Shown here piece after piece: positions 11,563 to 22,551 of a DNA stretch of 64,000 nucleotides. The notes beneath the pieces were generated by a model. It did not search any database. It saw nothing but the letters and a program-made list of their open reading frames with translations, and was not told the DNA's origin. The DNA is from Symbiotaphrina buchneri (lineage: Eukaryota; Ascomycota; Symbiotaphrinales; Symbiotaphrinaceae). The stretch is from contig BCIG01000014.1 of the NCBI GenBank assembly GCA_001599915.1, positions 434,001 to 498,000 on the forward strand, written 5' to 3'. The position numbers and the translations under genes were made by a program. Within the stretch, counting starts at the first letter, position 1. Every line of letters starts with the position of its first letter.

Positions 11563-14224
11563 ATTGTTGAATTCTAATTTTCCGAGCGACAGTCGGACCA
11601 GCGGAAGTTCATTGGACGTTTATAGTCATGGAGTTTTTTTTGGAGGAGTTGTAAGGGAGCATCAAGCATAGCGCGTCCCTCATTGTTCTGCCTGTAGCAT
11701 GCTGCATCACTCGGCGTCTGGACCGAGATTGGGTATACCTCTTTACGACTATGCTGGCTCACTGACTCACTGGACATGGATTGGAGGCATGGGAGGAAAC
11801 TGACGAAATTGAGTGTACATCCCGGTACTGCTTTTGTACTGTAAGGTAGCCAGCTTGATATCACGACGCATCGAAAGAAACAACTGAGGAGCAATGCGGC
11901 TCGGTACTGCAAGGATGACGCGAGCTTCATGCAGCCGGGGCGCGTGGTCGCGTAGAGAGTAACATTGTTGTTTTAGAGAGAACAAGCTCGGTCGATGCTT
12001 AGGCGGGAAAGGGAAGTATGGTAAGAAGCTGAGAACCGTGAGCAAAGCCTCAGCTTTCCTTAAGGAAGAGGGACAGAAACTGATTAACTACCGGTCATGG
12101 CGTGTCTATACATACCCCTGAGATTTCTCATTGGACCCGCCTTTGAAGTCGACAATTCCAGTTCCATCCATCGCTGGCATTAATATTGGCTGTACTCTAC
12201 TGGCCGTGCTGTACAATAATGGGTAAGGTACCTTAATGCACGGTATCTTATCTCTTATCCTTCTCCCCCTTATCGCACCCCGTGGCTCGCGTACAAACTA
12301 AGTTTACCCTTAGGCGCGTCATTCGCAGATTTGCCAGTGTTTCAATCAATAAAATGGAACCTTGGTCGATCGCGTCCCCAACATACACGCCAAACCACAC
12401 GTGCCCTCATCATGATCATTTCGGACTGGCCCAATATGAAGTACCGTCTTGCTCATCTCACCGTGCGCATCATAAGCACTCCCCACTTTCTTTGAAGCAA
12501 GCGTCCGGCTCTAAATCAGCTCGGCTCACTTGTCTAGAGTATCCGGACAAGCCAACCCAGCGAGCCAGGTTGCCTGTCAGTTGACTACAGTCCGTGCACA
12601 ACATCTCCCAAATGATCTGGATAACTTAGGCAGGGACCTGCCCGATCCCATCGCAACTTCCCTTAAGGCAATTTGCCTGTCATAGTCAGTGTCATGGCTT
12701 CTCAGCCGTTGGTCTGCTACCCGCTATCTTCGGTGGACCAGCAGGTGCGGCTACCCTATTTTGCCGTACTTGTCTGTCACGGTTGTCCTGACCAATGCAC
12801 ATTGGCTCCCGTACATCGCGTTGGGGAGGACACACTCGTCCCTGTCCCCCCAGTTGCCTAAATGACTGATATTCGTTCCTCTCTTTACACCCTGTGAAAT
12901 GGATCATTTTCCTTTCATTGTCTTGCAACTGCCTCGCCAGGTGCAGTAGTTTGTCTGCTATCTGCTGTATATCTATCTGGACGGCTTTGCTGTCCAGTAC
13001 AACATTCTCGGCTGTAGCCACTTCAGTTCATATCCCTAGTTCTTCGTGCAGAAGTGTCTGAACCCAAGGACAACAGGTGTTCCTGTTCCTTGAACGTGCT
13101 TGGAGTGAAGGCATTGTTGGTACTACCAGACTGACAAGGCAGAACGGCTTCTGGTGAGTATAGATGTACCATTAGCGCTCACGATGCCCTGTCGTGTCAC
13201 AGACAAGCACGATTGCAACCTGTATGATCGTCAATGGCGAGGACAATTCCCATGCTAATGTACGTACTACTACTTAGGAACCGAACGAGGGCTTATCCCA
13301 CCGGTCGAGCGTCAAATGCCTTAAAATGTTCATAATTGCGTACATGAAGTCATTGAGTCTGCTTCTTGCAATCTTACTACTTCAGAGAAGCATGCAGACG
13401 GAGGCGTGGCCTACTCCCCCGGTGTGATCATCATTAGAGGCAGTATAAACAGGACGCGATATAGGTCCAGTATCAGTGAAGGCCGGGGCGGCGCGTTCGG
13501 CGGACATTAGCCTCCTGCGGTTTGGATGGATGACAAGTGCAAGAGGGCATGTATTCACGGTGCACGCGAAACAAGCAGGTCTCCGTCACCGCATCTATCG
13601 GACGGAGTGAGACCATAGTCTCCCCAGGTCCGAGCCGGAAGACGTTGTTGCTCTCTTAAACAACCCTCGCTAGGCGTTACAGTAGCAACGCAACCAGAGA
13701 CCCATCGAAGTAGACTGCCTTCGAGTCTTGAAGACAAGCTGAAAGGGAGCAACATCTGGACGCCTGCGGACTTCAAATGCCAACCAGCCTGCACTACTCC
13801 GACATAGTTGAAGGATAACTTTACCTGCTAGTCACAAAGTTCGACATCAGGACTCGTTGGTCACTGTTCTTCCTTAGCCTGTCGACACCGCAAGCAAGTA
13901 ACTTGAAACCCCCGGGAGGCTCATACCTCGTTCAACCAAGTTCCCTTGACTCTTCAATTGGCTAGGACGAAGTTCTTCTTGACTAACAGAAGGAGACTTT
14001 GCACTTTGACCAGGTTCATAACTCTGCTTTGACCAAACTCAAGGAACACCGAGTCAGTCATAGGTCCTCACAACCTGTGCATAACACCTGGTCCGGCCAC
14101 GCAGGTATCCGACTCTTAGCCACCCACCAGTGTCACTGCTCTCCTTGCAGGGAGGAGCATCTGTGCACCTGATACCCGACTGTTCTGCTCAGAGCTTCCC
14201 ACTGTGGACTAAAGTGACTTTGAT
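11563..14224. other. Long intergenic region with no supported gene
   Basis: 2.66 kb with only short, non-conserved open frames on both strands. TAAGGTAC-family motifs occur near 12,220-12,250. From about 13,800 the DNA is CT- and GA-skewed and may be leader sequence of the next gene. No repeat ends, transposase or RNA gene is recognisable. Confidence 0.5.
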
Positions 14225-16028
14225 ATGGGCCAAATCTCACAGTTCTCCATGGCGCCACCTATGGATGACCTTCAAGGCCGCGATCAGCACACTTCGAGGA
14301 CTGCCAATAACCGAGATGTTGTAATCGATATACCGTCTCTCTCCATGTATCGTCAGTATCAGATGGCGGGCAATGTTGGGCAAGCACAGTACGACCAGGA
14401 ATCTGCTATCGCTTCCCTGAAGTTCACGAAAAACTCGGTCGTCGGTCGGCCGTGGCCTGTCGATGCCCAGCTGAGTAACACGACGCAGGGTCCAACTGCG
14501 GAGTGGTCAGCACACTATTCGGCATTTGTTGACTCTGCGCAAGACATCGGCAAGTACACACTCCGGCACGTCCAAGATACAAAGCTAACAAACCATAGAA
14601 GCAGATTTGAATGATGGCAAGAGCGTTTACGGTAAAACCTTGGAAGCAGGACGGAATGTCCATGACCGTCAAGGTATACTATCTGACGATGATGTCGACG
14701 CTGAGGCCGACCCTCGTCAGCGCAGGGTTTCAGAAGACGGTAATCAGACTTCGGACGTTGCCAGTTCTGAGGACGATATGTCTGCTCGTACAAATCGGAG
14801 AGTAGTAACTTCTGGTGTGCCATTGATGTGGAGAGGTATCTCGCCAGGTGGAAAGGCAAGAAGCACCACCGGGTCATTGCATGACTCTGGCTTAGAGGTG
14901 GTCGATGCGGAAGGAGAAAACAACGACTGGCAAACGGTGGAGGACAGTAAGAATGCTAGTACCGTCAAGGGAAGAAGTACTATGGCTCGCACCCAAAGCT
15001 TGTATAGTTTGGCGGATAACTCAAGTGTTGGGAGTGTGTCTGCCTCCCGTCCTGGATTGTCCCTAGCATTTCCTTTCTCGACAGTTATCTTTCACCCTGC
15101 GTCCACTGATTGGAAGCACCACTGGACGTATGGCAAGACGCCACAAGGGTTGAGAGCACTGTACCCGAATTACCGCTTTGCAAGCGCTGCTTTTCCCTAC
15201 CGCAACGCCTCTTCTCTTGTGCTGGAACGGCCTTATCACCACCCCGCACCATTGGCTGAGAATCATCCAAACCCCTTCCGTTCGGTGCCTCCTGGACTTG
15301 GACAGCCACCGATTAGTTTGGAACCCCGGCGGAAGACAGGTGACATGAGCAGTGGCGGGGCTGACTTCCTGAGTTCCTCGTCTGTCAGTGCCGTGTACAC
15401 TGCACAGGAGTCGAACATGCAAGGTGCTCCAGACAATGTCGCCATAACGGCCCCTACCACATTGAATATGAGTGGTAGTGATCAGTTTCATCGCCCGGGT
15501 CACGCCAGGCGCCTCGGACACGAATCGACGCACCCCGGAGGAGCTGCAAGTCGCACTTTTGTCGATCAAATGCAGTTTCGTAATGCAACTGCGTCGCCGT
15601 TGCATGTCGTGTTCTCTCCTGAGGAGGCGCCGACTAAGCCGTTCTCAATCAATACAACTCCACCGCTTCCGCCTCTCTGCATTTCCCCTACTGCACCATC
15701 CTTCATGAGCTATGACGGCCCCTTTGCTAACCAACCACGTCTGGGCCGTCAGATAGGTCGGCAGCATCTTTATCGATCGTCTGAGGAGGTGCAAGAACGC
15801 AAGGAACTGGTCTCCTGGGTCGCAGTTGCACTGTGTTCGCTCTTTCCACCATTGCTCCTGCTCTACGGTCACGGGGCGTTTGATCCATTGATGGTCTCTT
15901 GGACTTCTGGAGGCATCGAGAGCTTCGGTCATGCTCAAAAAAAAGCGGCGCTTTGGCTCGGATATATTTTCGCCGCCTGCACCATCATAGGACTCATCAT
16001 CGCGATCATTGTTAGTGTCAGGATTTAG
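14225..16028 (+). CDS. Conserved-type fungal protein, disordered with two C-terminal membrane segments
   Basis: I do not recognise a named family. Two exons, 14225-14549 and 14599-16028, give 584 aa. The intron starts with GC, not GT (GCAAGT donor, GCTAACA branch site, CATAG acceptor); the frame allows no GT donor. Residues 1 to about 500 are Ser/Pro/Gly-rich and probably disordered, with an acidic patch (DDDVDAEADPR). The C-terminal 75 residues hold two hydrophobic helices, WVAVALCSLFPPLLLLYGHG and ALWLGYIFAACTIIGLIIAI, separated by about 25 polar residues, and end five residues after the second helix. This architecture suggests a tail-anchored hairpin with the disordered part in the cytosol. 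An extra upstream exon cannot be excluded. Function unknown. Confidence 0.7.
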
Positions 16029-16777
16029 TCAATGGTACTTCGAGGTCGGGGCAAGCTGCTGATCTCTGCAAAGCCGGTGAAGACTGAATATCACTTCCTA
16101 CTGGGGCCGAGGTTCGTACCGCTGTTCTGCCCAAATCCTGTCCACCTCCCTGCCAATTCATCTTGTCCATTGCTCTCTCTTAGTCTTTTCATTGTTCGCG
16201 ACCCTTCAATAATGGGGTCATCTCTATTGGTGCACAGATATCCTCGTTGGTTGTCTCGAATGAATTTGGAGGTACCACGAGCACGACAGTATCCCACGCA
16301 TGCGGCACCTCCAAGTCATTGTGGCCGCAGTCTTGTCAATTCCCGAAGTGTCCACCACATCATTGTGCGCGGTTTATCACCTTCTGATACGTGCAGATGG
16401 AGAACCAGGAAGACTTGTGCTCGTGACGAGGAGGGGACGGTTATTTCACGAGTTTACGATGGGTCATGCGGGTTCAATTTTGATGTTACATCGCCTTTGT
16501 TAATGGGCGATTCATGTATCTGACCGCCGACATCCATGGTGTTTTGATCGTTTTCGGCGAACATCAGCTTCTAAGATGCAAAGCACGATGGATTGAATGA
16601 AAGGACATATGTCTCCAAGTGCATACTGCACACAACACAGACACCTTGATGTGACTCAGGTTTACTCGTAGTAAATTAGGTTGCCATGGACTAGGTATCC
16701 TTGATGGTCACATCCGAGGGCCGCTAAAATACGCCGGATTTCTCCTAGAGGTGATTGATCCAAGTCTCAAGAGGGAT
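16029..16777. other. Intergenic region between two convergent genes
   Basis: About 750 bases of 3' flank shared by the two-membrane-segment gene (plus) and the omega-amidase (minus). Short frames here (for example 16032-16523) lack any recognisable motif. Nothing else seen. Confidence 0.5.
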
Positions 16778-17735
16778 TCATTCTTCAAAGCGAACATTTC
16801 CTTCACTCACGTCCGGGTACACATCGAACCTTCTCTGGGTATAAATAGGGATACCTTTTCTCGTCTCGTCGATTTTCTCAGCATTCAGATCCGCGTAGAC
16901 GATGTCCTCTTTTTCTTCCAGCTCGGCAAGGATCTGAGCGTTCGGGTCAACGATCATGCTGTGGCCCCAGGCATGATAGCTAGCCTCCATATCCCTCGCT
17001 GGGCTGCACAGAGCGACGTATACCTGATTGTCCATCGCGCGGGCTCTAGCCTGCAGACTCCAGTGCAGAGCACCTGTAGTGAGATTGAAGGCGCCAGGAT
17101 AGAAGAGAGCAAAGCATCCCTTGCGTGCAGCAATGGTAGCGAGCTCCGGGAATCTTATATCATAGCAAATGGCTATTCCAACCTTGCCGTATTCCGGCAG
17201 ATCCACAATGGTGACCTTATTGCCAGGACTGAGTACTTGGGACTCATGGAAGGATATCTTTCCCGGAATGTCAATGTCGAACAGGTGCACCTTGCGGTGC
17301 GTCGTCAACAGCTGCCCCGAGGGCGAGAAAGTCAGACACGTGTTATAGTACTTCTTCGTCGCAGGGGAATACTCCGGTATGCTTCCGCCGATGAGGTAGG
17401 TCTTGGCCTCCTTTGCAAGCGCAGATAAGGCGTGGAAGGAAGGAGCCTGCTCCTTGGAGGGCGGGGACGGCTGAAGTGTCTCGGCGTACTTGGGAAAGTA
17501 CTGTGTGCCGTATGGCGAATTGAAACATTCGGGCAGCACCACGATGGAGGCGCCTGCCTTGCTGGCCTCGAGCACCTTTGTCCGAGCTCTGGCGAGGTTG
17601 GCTGCTTTATCGGCGCCTGTGATGATGAATGGTCGTTAGCATATTCAATTCTGGCACCCTTGGAGCATCGCCGAGCTTGCCTGACGCTAATTGGACGAGA
17701 CCAATCTTCACCGGCCTTTTCAACAGCGTAGCCAT
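16778..17735 (-). CDS. nit2: Nitrilase-family omega-amidase, Nit2 type
   Basis: Hydrolyses alpha-ketoglutaramate and alpha-ketosuccinamate, products of transamination of glutamine and asparagine. Exons 17681-17735 and 16778-17616 give 297 aa. The nitrilase triad is intact: glutamate in IVVLPECFNSPYGTQYFPKY, lysine in HRKVHLFDIDIPGKISFHES, cysteine in GIAICYDIRFPE. The junction VQLASGADKAANLARARTK is conserved in the family and forces a GC-AG intron (17617-17680, donor GCAAGC). An in-frame ATG at 17831 would add 32 residues rich in arginine and hydrophobics (MVTAPRKRLISLIDLLRTAH...), which look like a mitochondrial presequence; two starts could give mitochondrial and cytosolic forms. The family assignment is firm, the dual targeting is inference. 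Confidence 0.92.
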
Positions 17736-18377
17736 TCCAGAAGAGTTGTGGGAAACAAATGGGCCTGGTCGGTGCGCCGTACGGAGTAGATCGATAAGAG
17801 AGATGAGTCGTTTCCTCGGTGCAGTAACCAATCCAAGCTACTTCGTATCGCTCGCAGATAAAGAAAAGGGGCAAGGGGTAGTGGCTTCAATCACGTGATG
17901 TGGCTTCAGCCATAACATGCTTTACCTTAGGTACCTTAACAATCATCGTCCCTGGCCTCGTCAATCTTGCAATTACCACTCTACCATACCTCAGGACACT
18001 TAAAATCCTCGAGAAGGAAAGAACGGACTACTGTACGGGCAACAACCATGATCAATCCTGTTCTCTTCGCTGGGCGGCTAACCCACCTCCCATTCTCCGT
18101 TGACGCCAGGGTCTCTCTTTCCTCCTTCGATCTGTTACATGGCTCTGCTCTTGCCTCCGTCACAGTTACGCTCTTTTCATGTTTTCTTCCTGCCGGGAGA
18201 ATTTTCCTCCCCCGATGTCTCTATCCCGACTGCTACTCCTACCCTCCATTTCCCTCCATCCTCCGTCTTTCCTCTCCTTCTTTCCTATTCGTCTCTCCTC
18301 ACCGTCCTACTTCTCCTACTCCGCCACTCAGGCCACGTCAAGACTATCCTCCCTACGCCCAGATTCCAGACTGATGT
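17736..18377. promoter_or_regulatory. Divergent promoter between nit2 and the MFS gene, with CT-rich leader
   Basis: The gap contains the palindromic motif CCTTAGGTACCTTA at about 17,927 and, from 18,104 to 18,345, a strongly CT-rich tract on the plus strand, typical of fungal leaders near transcription starts. Several upstream ATGs lie in the CT tract (around 18,100, 18,139 and 18,179) and could act as upstream reading frames for the transporter mRNA. Confidence 0.5.
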
Positions 18378-21300
18378 ATGGGTCTTGACTGCGATTGCAA
18401 CACGTTGCAATCACATGCTTGTCCATGTAGAAATAGCCGCAAGCAGTCGGAGAGTCCTGTCATTACTGAAGCGGATATATTTCTACGTGTTCGTGCTCTC
18501 CTGTCTTCTCGACACGACCGGTTTCCTCCTAGATCTCCAGCGCCCTCTTTGGATCTATCGTCGGCATTACTGCAGCCTGCTTTTATAGATGTTGGTGCGC
18601 CTCCCGAGCGTCAAGGCACAAGAGTGAAAATGGGGAGTGTAGTTCAAAGTATCGGGGTGCAGACCAGTCCAGCCATATCAGAGGCAGGTATGGTCACGAG
18701 AACCCCGGAGTTAGCCCCGGTCAAAGACTATCTGCCCGGTCCTGATATTCAACAGACGGTCGTCAAGCGACCCAGCCAGACTACCGTTAGAGCATTGATC
18801 GAGTCTCTGGGGAGCCCGCCGCGCCTGACCACAAAACCGTCAAGGATCCCTCAGTACGTCTTCCGGTCTGTGAATGCTAAAGAAACTGCACAGCAGCTGG
18901 AGGAGCGGTCACGGCCGGCCCCTCGGGCCTGTAGGTCTTTCCATGCGGAAACTGGGCTGGGAGCGCCTCGTGAGGCAGAGCGTTCAGAGACTCCATTGAC
19001 GGAGATGGGCCCTCAGCCTAATTCCTGCATTTCAGACGTTGAATCGACGTGCGAGAGTACGCGGAGCAGCAAGACGGTCGCGGATGCCGAGTCGGATAGG
19101 GGGACTAAGATGGCCGTGCCTCCTGAGATTGATAGATTCTCTCTTGACACCACTTCGGCTCGCCGAGGAGCACTACCTATTTTACAAAACAACGCGGAGA
19201 GCGTTCCGCGCCCCGAAGCCGATGCTGATGCAACTGCAGCTCACTTTCCAATGTCTGGCTCAGTTGTTGGTGGGCCGTCTCTACCGGAACTGCTCGCCGG
19301 TCTTCCACCAGTCACCCGATTAGTCCTGGAAGCGCCCTCATCCGCAAATGATTACCAAGTCCTGCCGTCGGAGACGTGCTCGATTGAGGTCAGCACCGAG
19401 CACTGTTCAGACTCTCGTACGCCTGTGATTTACGAAAGCGAACGTATGCCTGCATCGCCGACGCCAGGAGGGCAGCAGCATAGCTCCGGAGATAATGAAC
19501 ACCTCCCTTTTCCGTCAACTTATGGCACTATAGCTGTAGCTGGGGCCGGGCTAATTGAGCTGCCACCTTCCGAGGTATCCTCGCAAACAACCCGAAGCTC
19601 AGAAAACATAGCTCCAAGCCCACTCATTGCAAAGGGACCTCCGTACAGGTCACGCACAAGCCAGCCGCATCCGCCTTCACCTTCTCGGGAGTCAGAAATA
19701 CGAAGTGGTTGGCTGCGAGACTTCATCCCGAGAGGAACTCATATCTTGAGTCAGCAACAGTCGACGCCGATCTTGACGAGTAGACCTTCTACCGTACTGC
19801 AACATGACAGTGGGCTGGATACAGCGTTCGCCAAATCCACACCAAGCCCGGGCCCCGATTTTGATAGAAATACATCAATCCGCTTAGACCGTGCGATAAT
19901 GGATCTTGAGCGATTACTGACGGAGGCACTTTCCCTGGCCAAGCAAGCGGCGCAGACGCACAATCTAGAGGAACTACCGGCAATCCTGGAAGGTGCCACC
20001 TCTGCTTTGAGGCTGCACGATAACCCTGGTTTGAACAAGATCGGGAATCAGTCTGGCGCAGAATGTACTAAAAACCATGGAAGGCATATAACTCTGTCTG
20101 AACAAGACACCCCTCAAAACAAAGCGTGCTCTGATTCGGCTGGCAAGTACTTTCCCAAATCACCGTACCCTGCTCCTGATCCCCTAGCACGGACCTCTGG
20201 GACACCACCGATACGGTTGGAGCGAGGGGTGACGCCAAACGGCAATGATTCGCCTGGATCTACCCGCGTCATCGATGATTGGCGTTACAACCCGGCGTAC
20301 AATATAGTAATCCAGGACTTTGCTGCCCGTAGTCGGGAGTTGTCGCGCGAACCCTCATCTGAAGGTATGCAGCTTGAGAGTAATCTACCGCCGCCGATAC
20401 CTGTCAGGACGCCTTCGAGAGATCGTTTCGCCGAGCTCGTTCGCAGCAATCGTCCGCCTCTTGTGTCTGATCCAGAACATCACCAACTGCAACCATCTGA
20501 GAACAAGGAAGCCTCCGCAGGAAATGAGGACGGCGGCGGAGATGTTGAGCGGGGACGAACCGGCGGTAGACTCCATCGGCTGGCACACCGGCGGCGGAGC
20601 TCCATGGCAAGAGAGTGGCCGCAAGCGAAGAAAAGATGGGCTTCAGCCGTGGTCTGTTTGAGCACCGCGCTAATAGGCCTGACCGTTGGTGTGTATGCAG
20701 GAGAAGTGCCTGCCATCCAATATCAGATTGTCGACCGACATCACTACGTGATCATGGGCAACGTGGTATTTTATGTTGGACTCGCCATAACAACGTTCCT
20801 CACTTGGACCTTACCTGTTCTCCATGGCCGTAAACGGTATAATATGATCGCTCTATTACTGCTGATGGTCCTCCAAATTCCTCAAGCACTAGTTGTCGCG
20901 TCCGTGAGGTCCCCAAATGCGGCCACCTACCGGCTATGGCTCCTGCTGCCCCGAGCACTATCTGGTCTCGCATTGGGTTTCGCCAATATAAGTTTCATGG
21001 GAACTCTTCTGGACATCTTTGGAGCATCCTTGCAGAGCGAAAATCCTCATCAGGAAATGGTAGATGAAAATGATGTCCGCCGTCGCGGTGGAGGACTAGG
21101 AATCTGGCTAGGAATATGGACGTGGTGCTTTATTGGATCAATCGGACTTGGCTTCTTCTTCGGCGCTTCGATCATCAACGCTTCTAATCCAGCATATGGG
21201 TTTTGGCTAATCGTTTGTCTAACCATGGTGGTTTTGTTTCTCAATATCATGTGTCCAGAGACAAGGAAAACTCGGCAGCGGCGAACAATAGCAGAGGTTA

Positions 21301-22369
21301 GAAATGGCCAAGAACGTTACCAGAAGGTGGTCCGAGGCGAAGTCAGTATGCACGTCAGATCCGTCGCACCCGTTTGGTGGTGGGACGAGGTGTATTCGGG
21401 CCTGATAGTCTCTTGGAAGATGTTCAGGCAACCAGGCTTCAGCCTGTTGGTGACCTATATTGCATTCATCTACGGTCAGGTGGTTGGGATTATCGTTGTA
21501 AGTATGTCACTCTTGTTTTGCACACTGGGAATTTGACTTTGGTCTAGCTTCTGGGTGCTTTGATATCCAAGTACTACAAATACAGGCCGTTGTTCGTAGG
21601 TCTTTGTGTACTATCCATGCCAATAGGCGCAATACTCGCCGTACCATTCGAGCAAGCTTCTCTCTTCAGCCGCTCACGACGCCATGTGCCTCGGACGGAC
21701 AGTGCTACGTTTAACGAACGGTGGTCATGGTCCTCTCATCTGTTTAGGAGGACTCTTTTCACCGTGGCGCTCCCCTTTGCTGATCTCGCATACGTGCTCT
21801 CGAGCTATGGGCCTCCGACTCCTTACATGCTTCCCGTCGTTTTCGCTGGGGTGATCGGTTTCCTCTCTAACTTAGCCATTGCTGAGGGCAACGGCCTAAT
21901 AATGGAGACTTTCGACACGTCTGATCTAGAGGAGAGTAAACAGGGGCCCGGGTTGGACGCTGAGACGGAAGACGCAATGCAAAACCGCGTCATGTTCACC
22001 TGCTTCCCCCGCATCTGCGCAGCCTTCTCTCTTGTGGAGTCGGCGGCATTCCTGTTAGGAGCAGCAGCGACCGGAATCGGAGGAGTCATGGCACGCAGAT
22101 TGGGCGCACAACTCGCAACTGGTATAACAGCCGCGATATTGCTGGTGCTTACCTTCCTACTTGCGGCTGTCTTGTATCGTTACAAAGATGTCAAGGTGAT
22201 CCCTGTACGCCGGAGGGACATTGTGGGGCCAACTGCCTCGCAGGATAATTGGAGACCGGTCATCCACGGCAATCCGAGTGGGACCATGCGGAAGGTTAAT
22301 CTCTTGGAATTGGGGGACATGAGTCGCTGGACGGAGATCAGGAGGAGGAATAGATTGATCCCTTCATAA
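18378..22369 (+). CDS. Major facilitator superfamily transporter with very long disordered N-terminus
   Basis: Predicted membrane transporter, substrate unknown. Exons 18378-21497 and 21548-22369 (50-nt intron, donor GTAAGT) give 1,313 aa; starting at the next methionine (18630) would give 1,229. Residues 1 to about 750 are Ser/Pro-rich and disordered, with a short helical stretch near LDRAIMDLERLLTEALSLAK. The C-terminal part has about a dozen hydrophobic segments, beginning with WASAVVCLSTALIGLTVGVY, followed by an MFS-like loop GRKRYN after the second helix and a long central cytosolic loop (about 21,240-21,400). Such an extended N-terminus is known in some fungal MFS proteins and may carry regulation by phosphorylation. 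The first exon could begin upstream; I chose the longest open frame. Confidence 0.75.
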
Positions 22370-22551
22370 GCAGGCACCGATTGCTGGTCTATCTTCCTAA
22401 CAAACCCTTCCTTTATCAGTCGCCAGAGGGAAAGATGGCGTATACCTCGTTCTTTATTGCCCCTAGAAAGCCAACGTCATGCGCACTCTCTGTTCATGCT
22501 CATCAGTCCACACAAGCAATGCATGCCTTCAGCGTCCATCCCACTGTGCTA

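Noticed and set aside
16751-17428. 225-codon plus-strand frame
   Set aside because: It lies antisense to the nit2 exon, which has an intact catalytic triad; the plus-strand protein has no family-like features.
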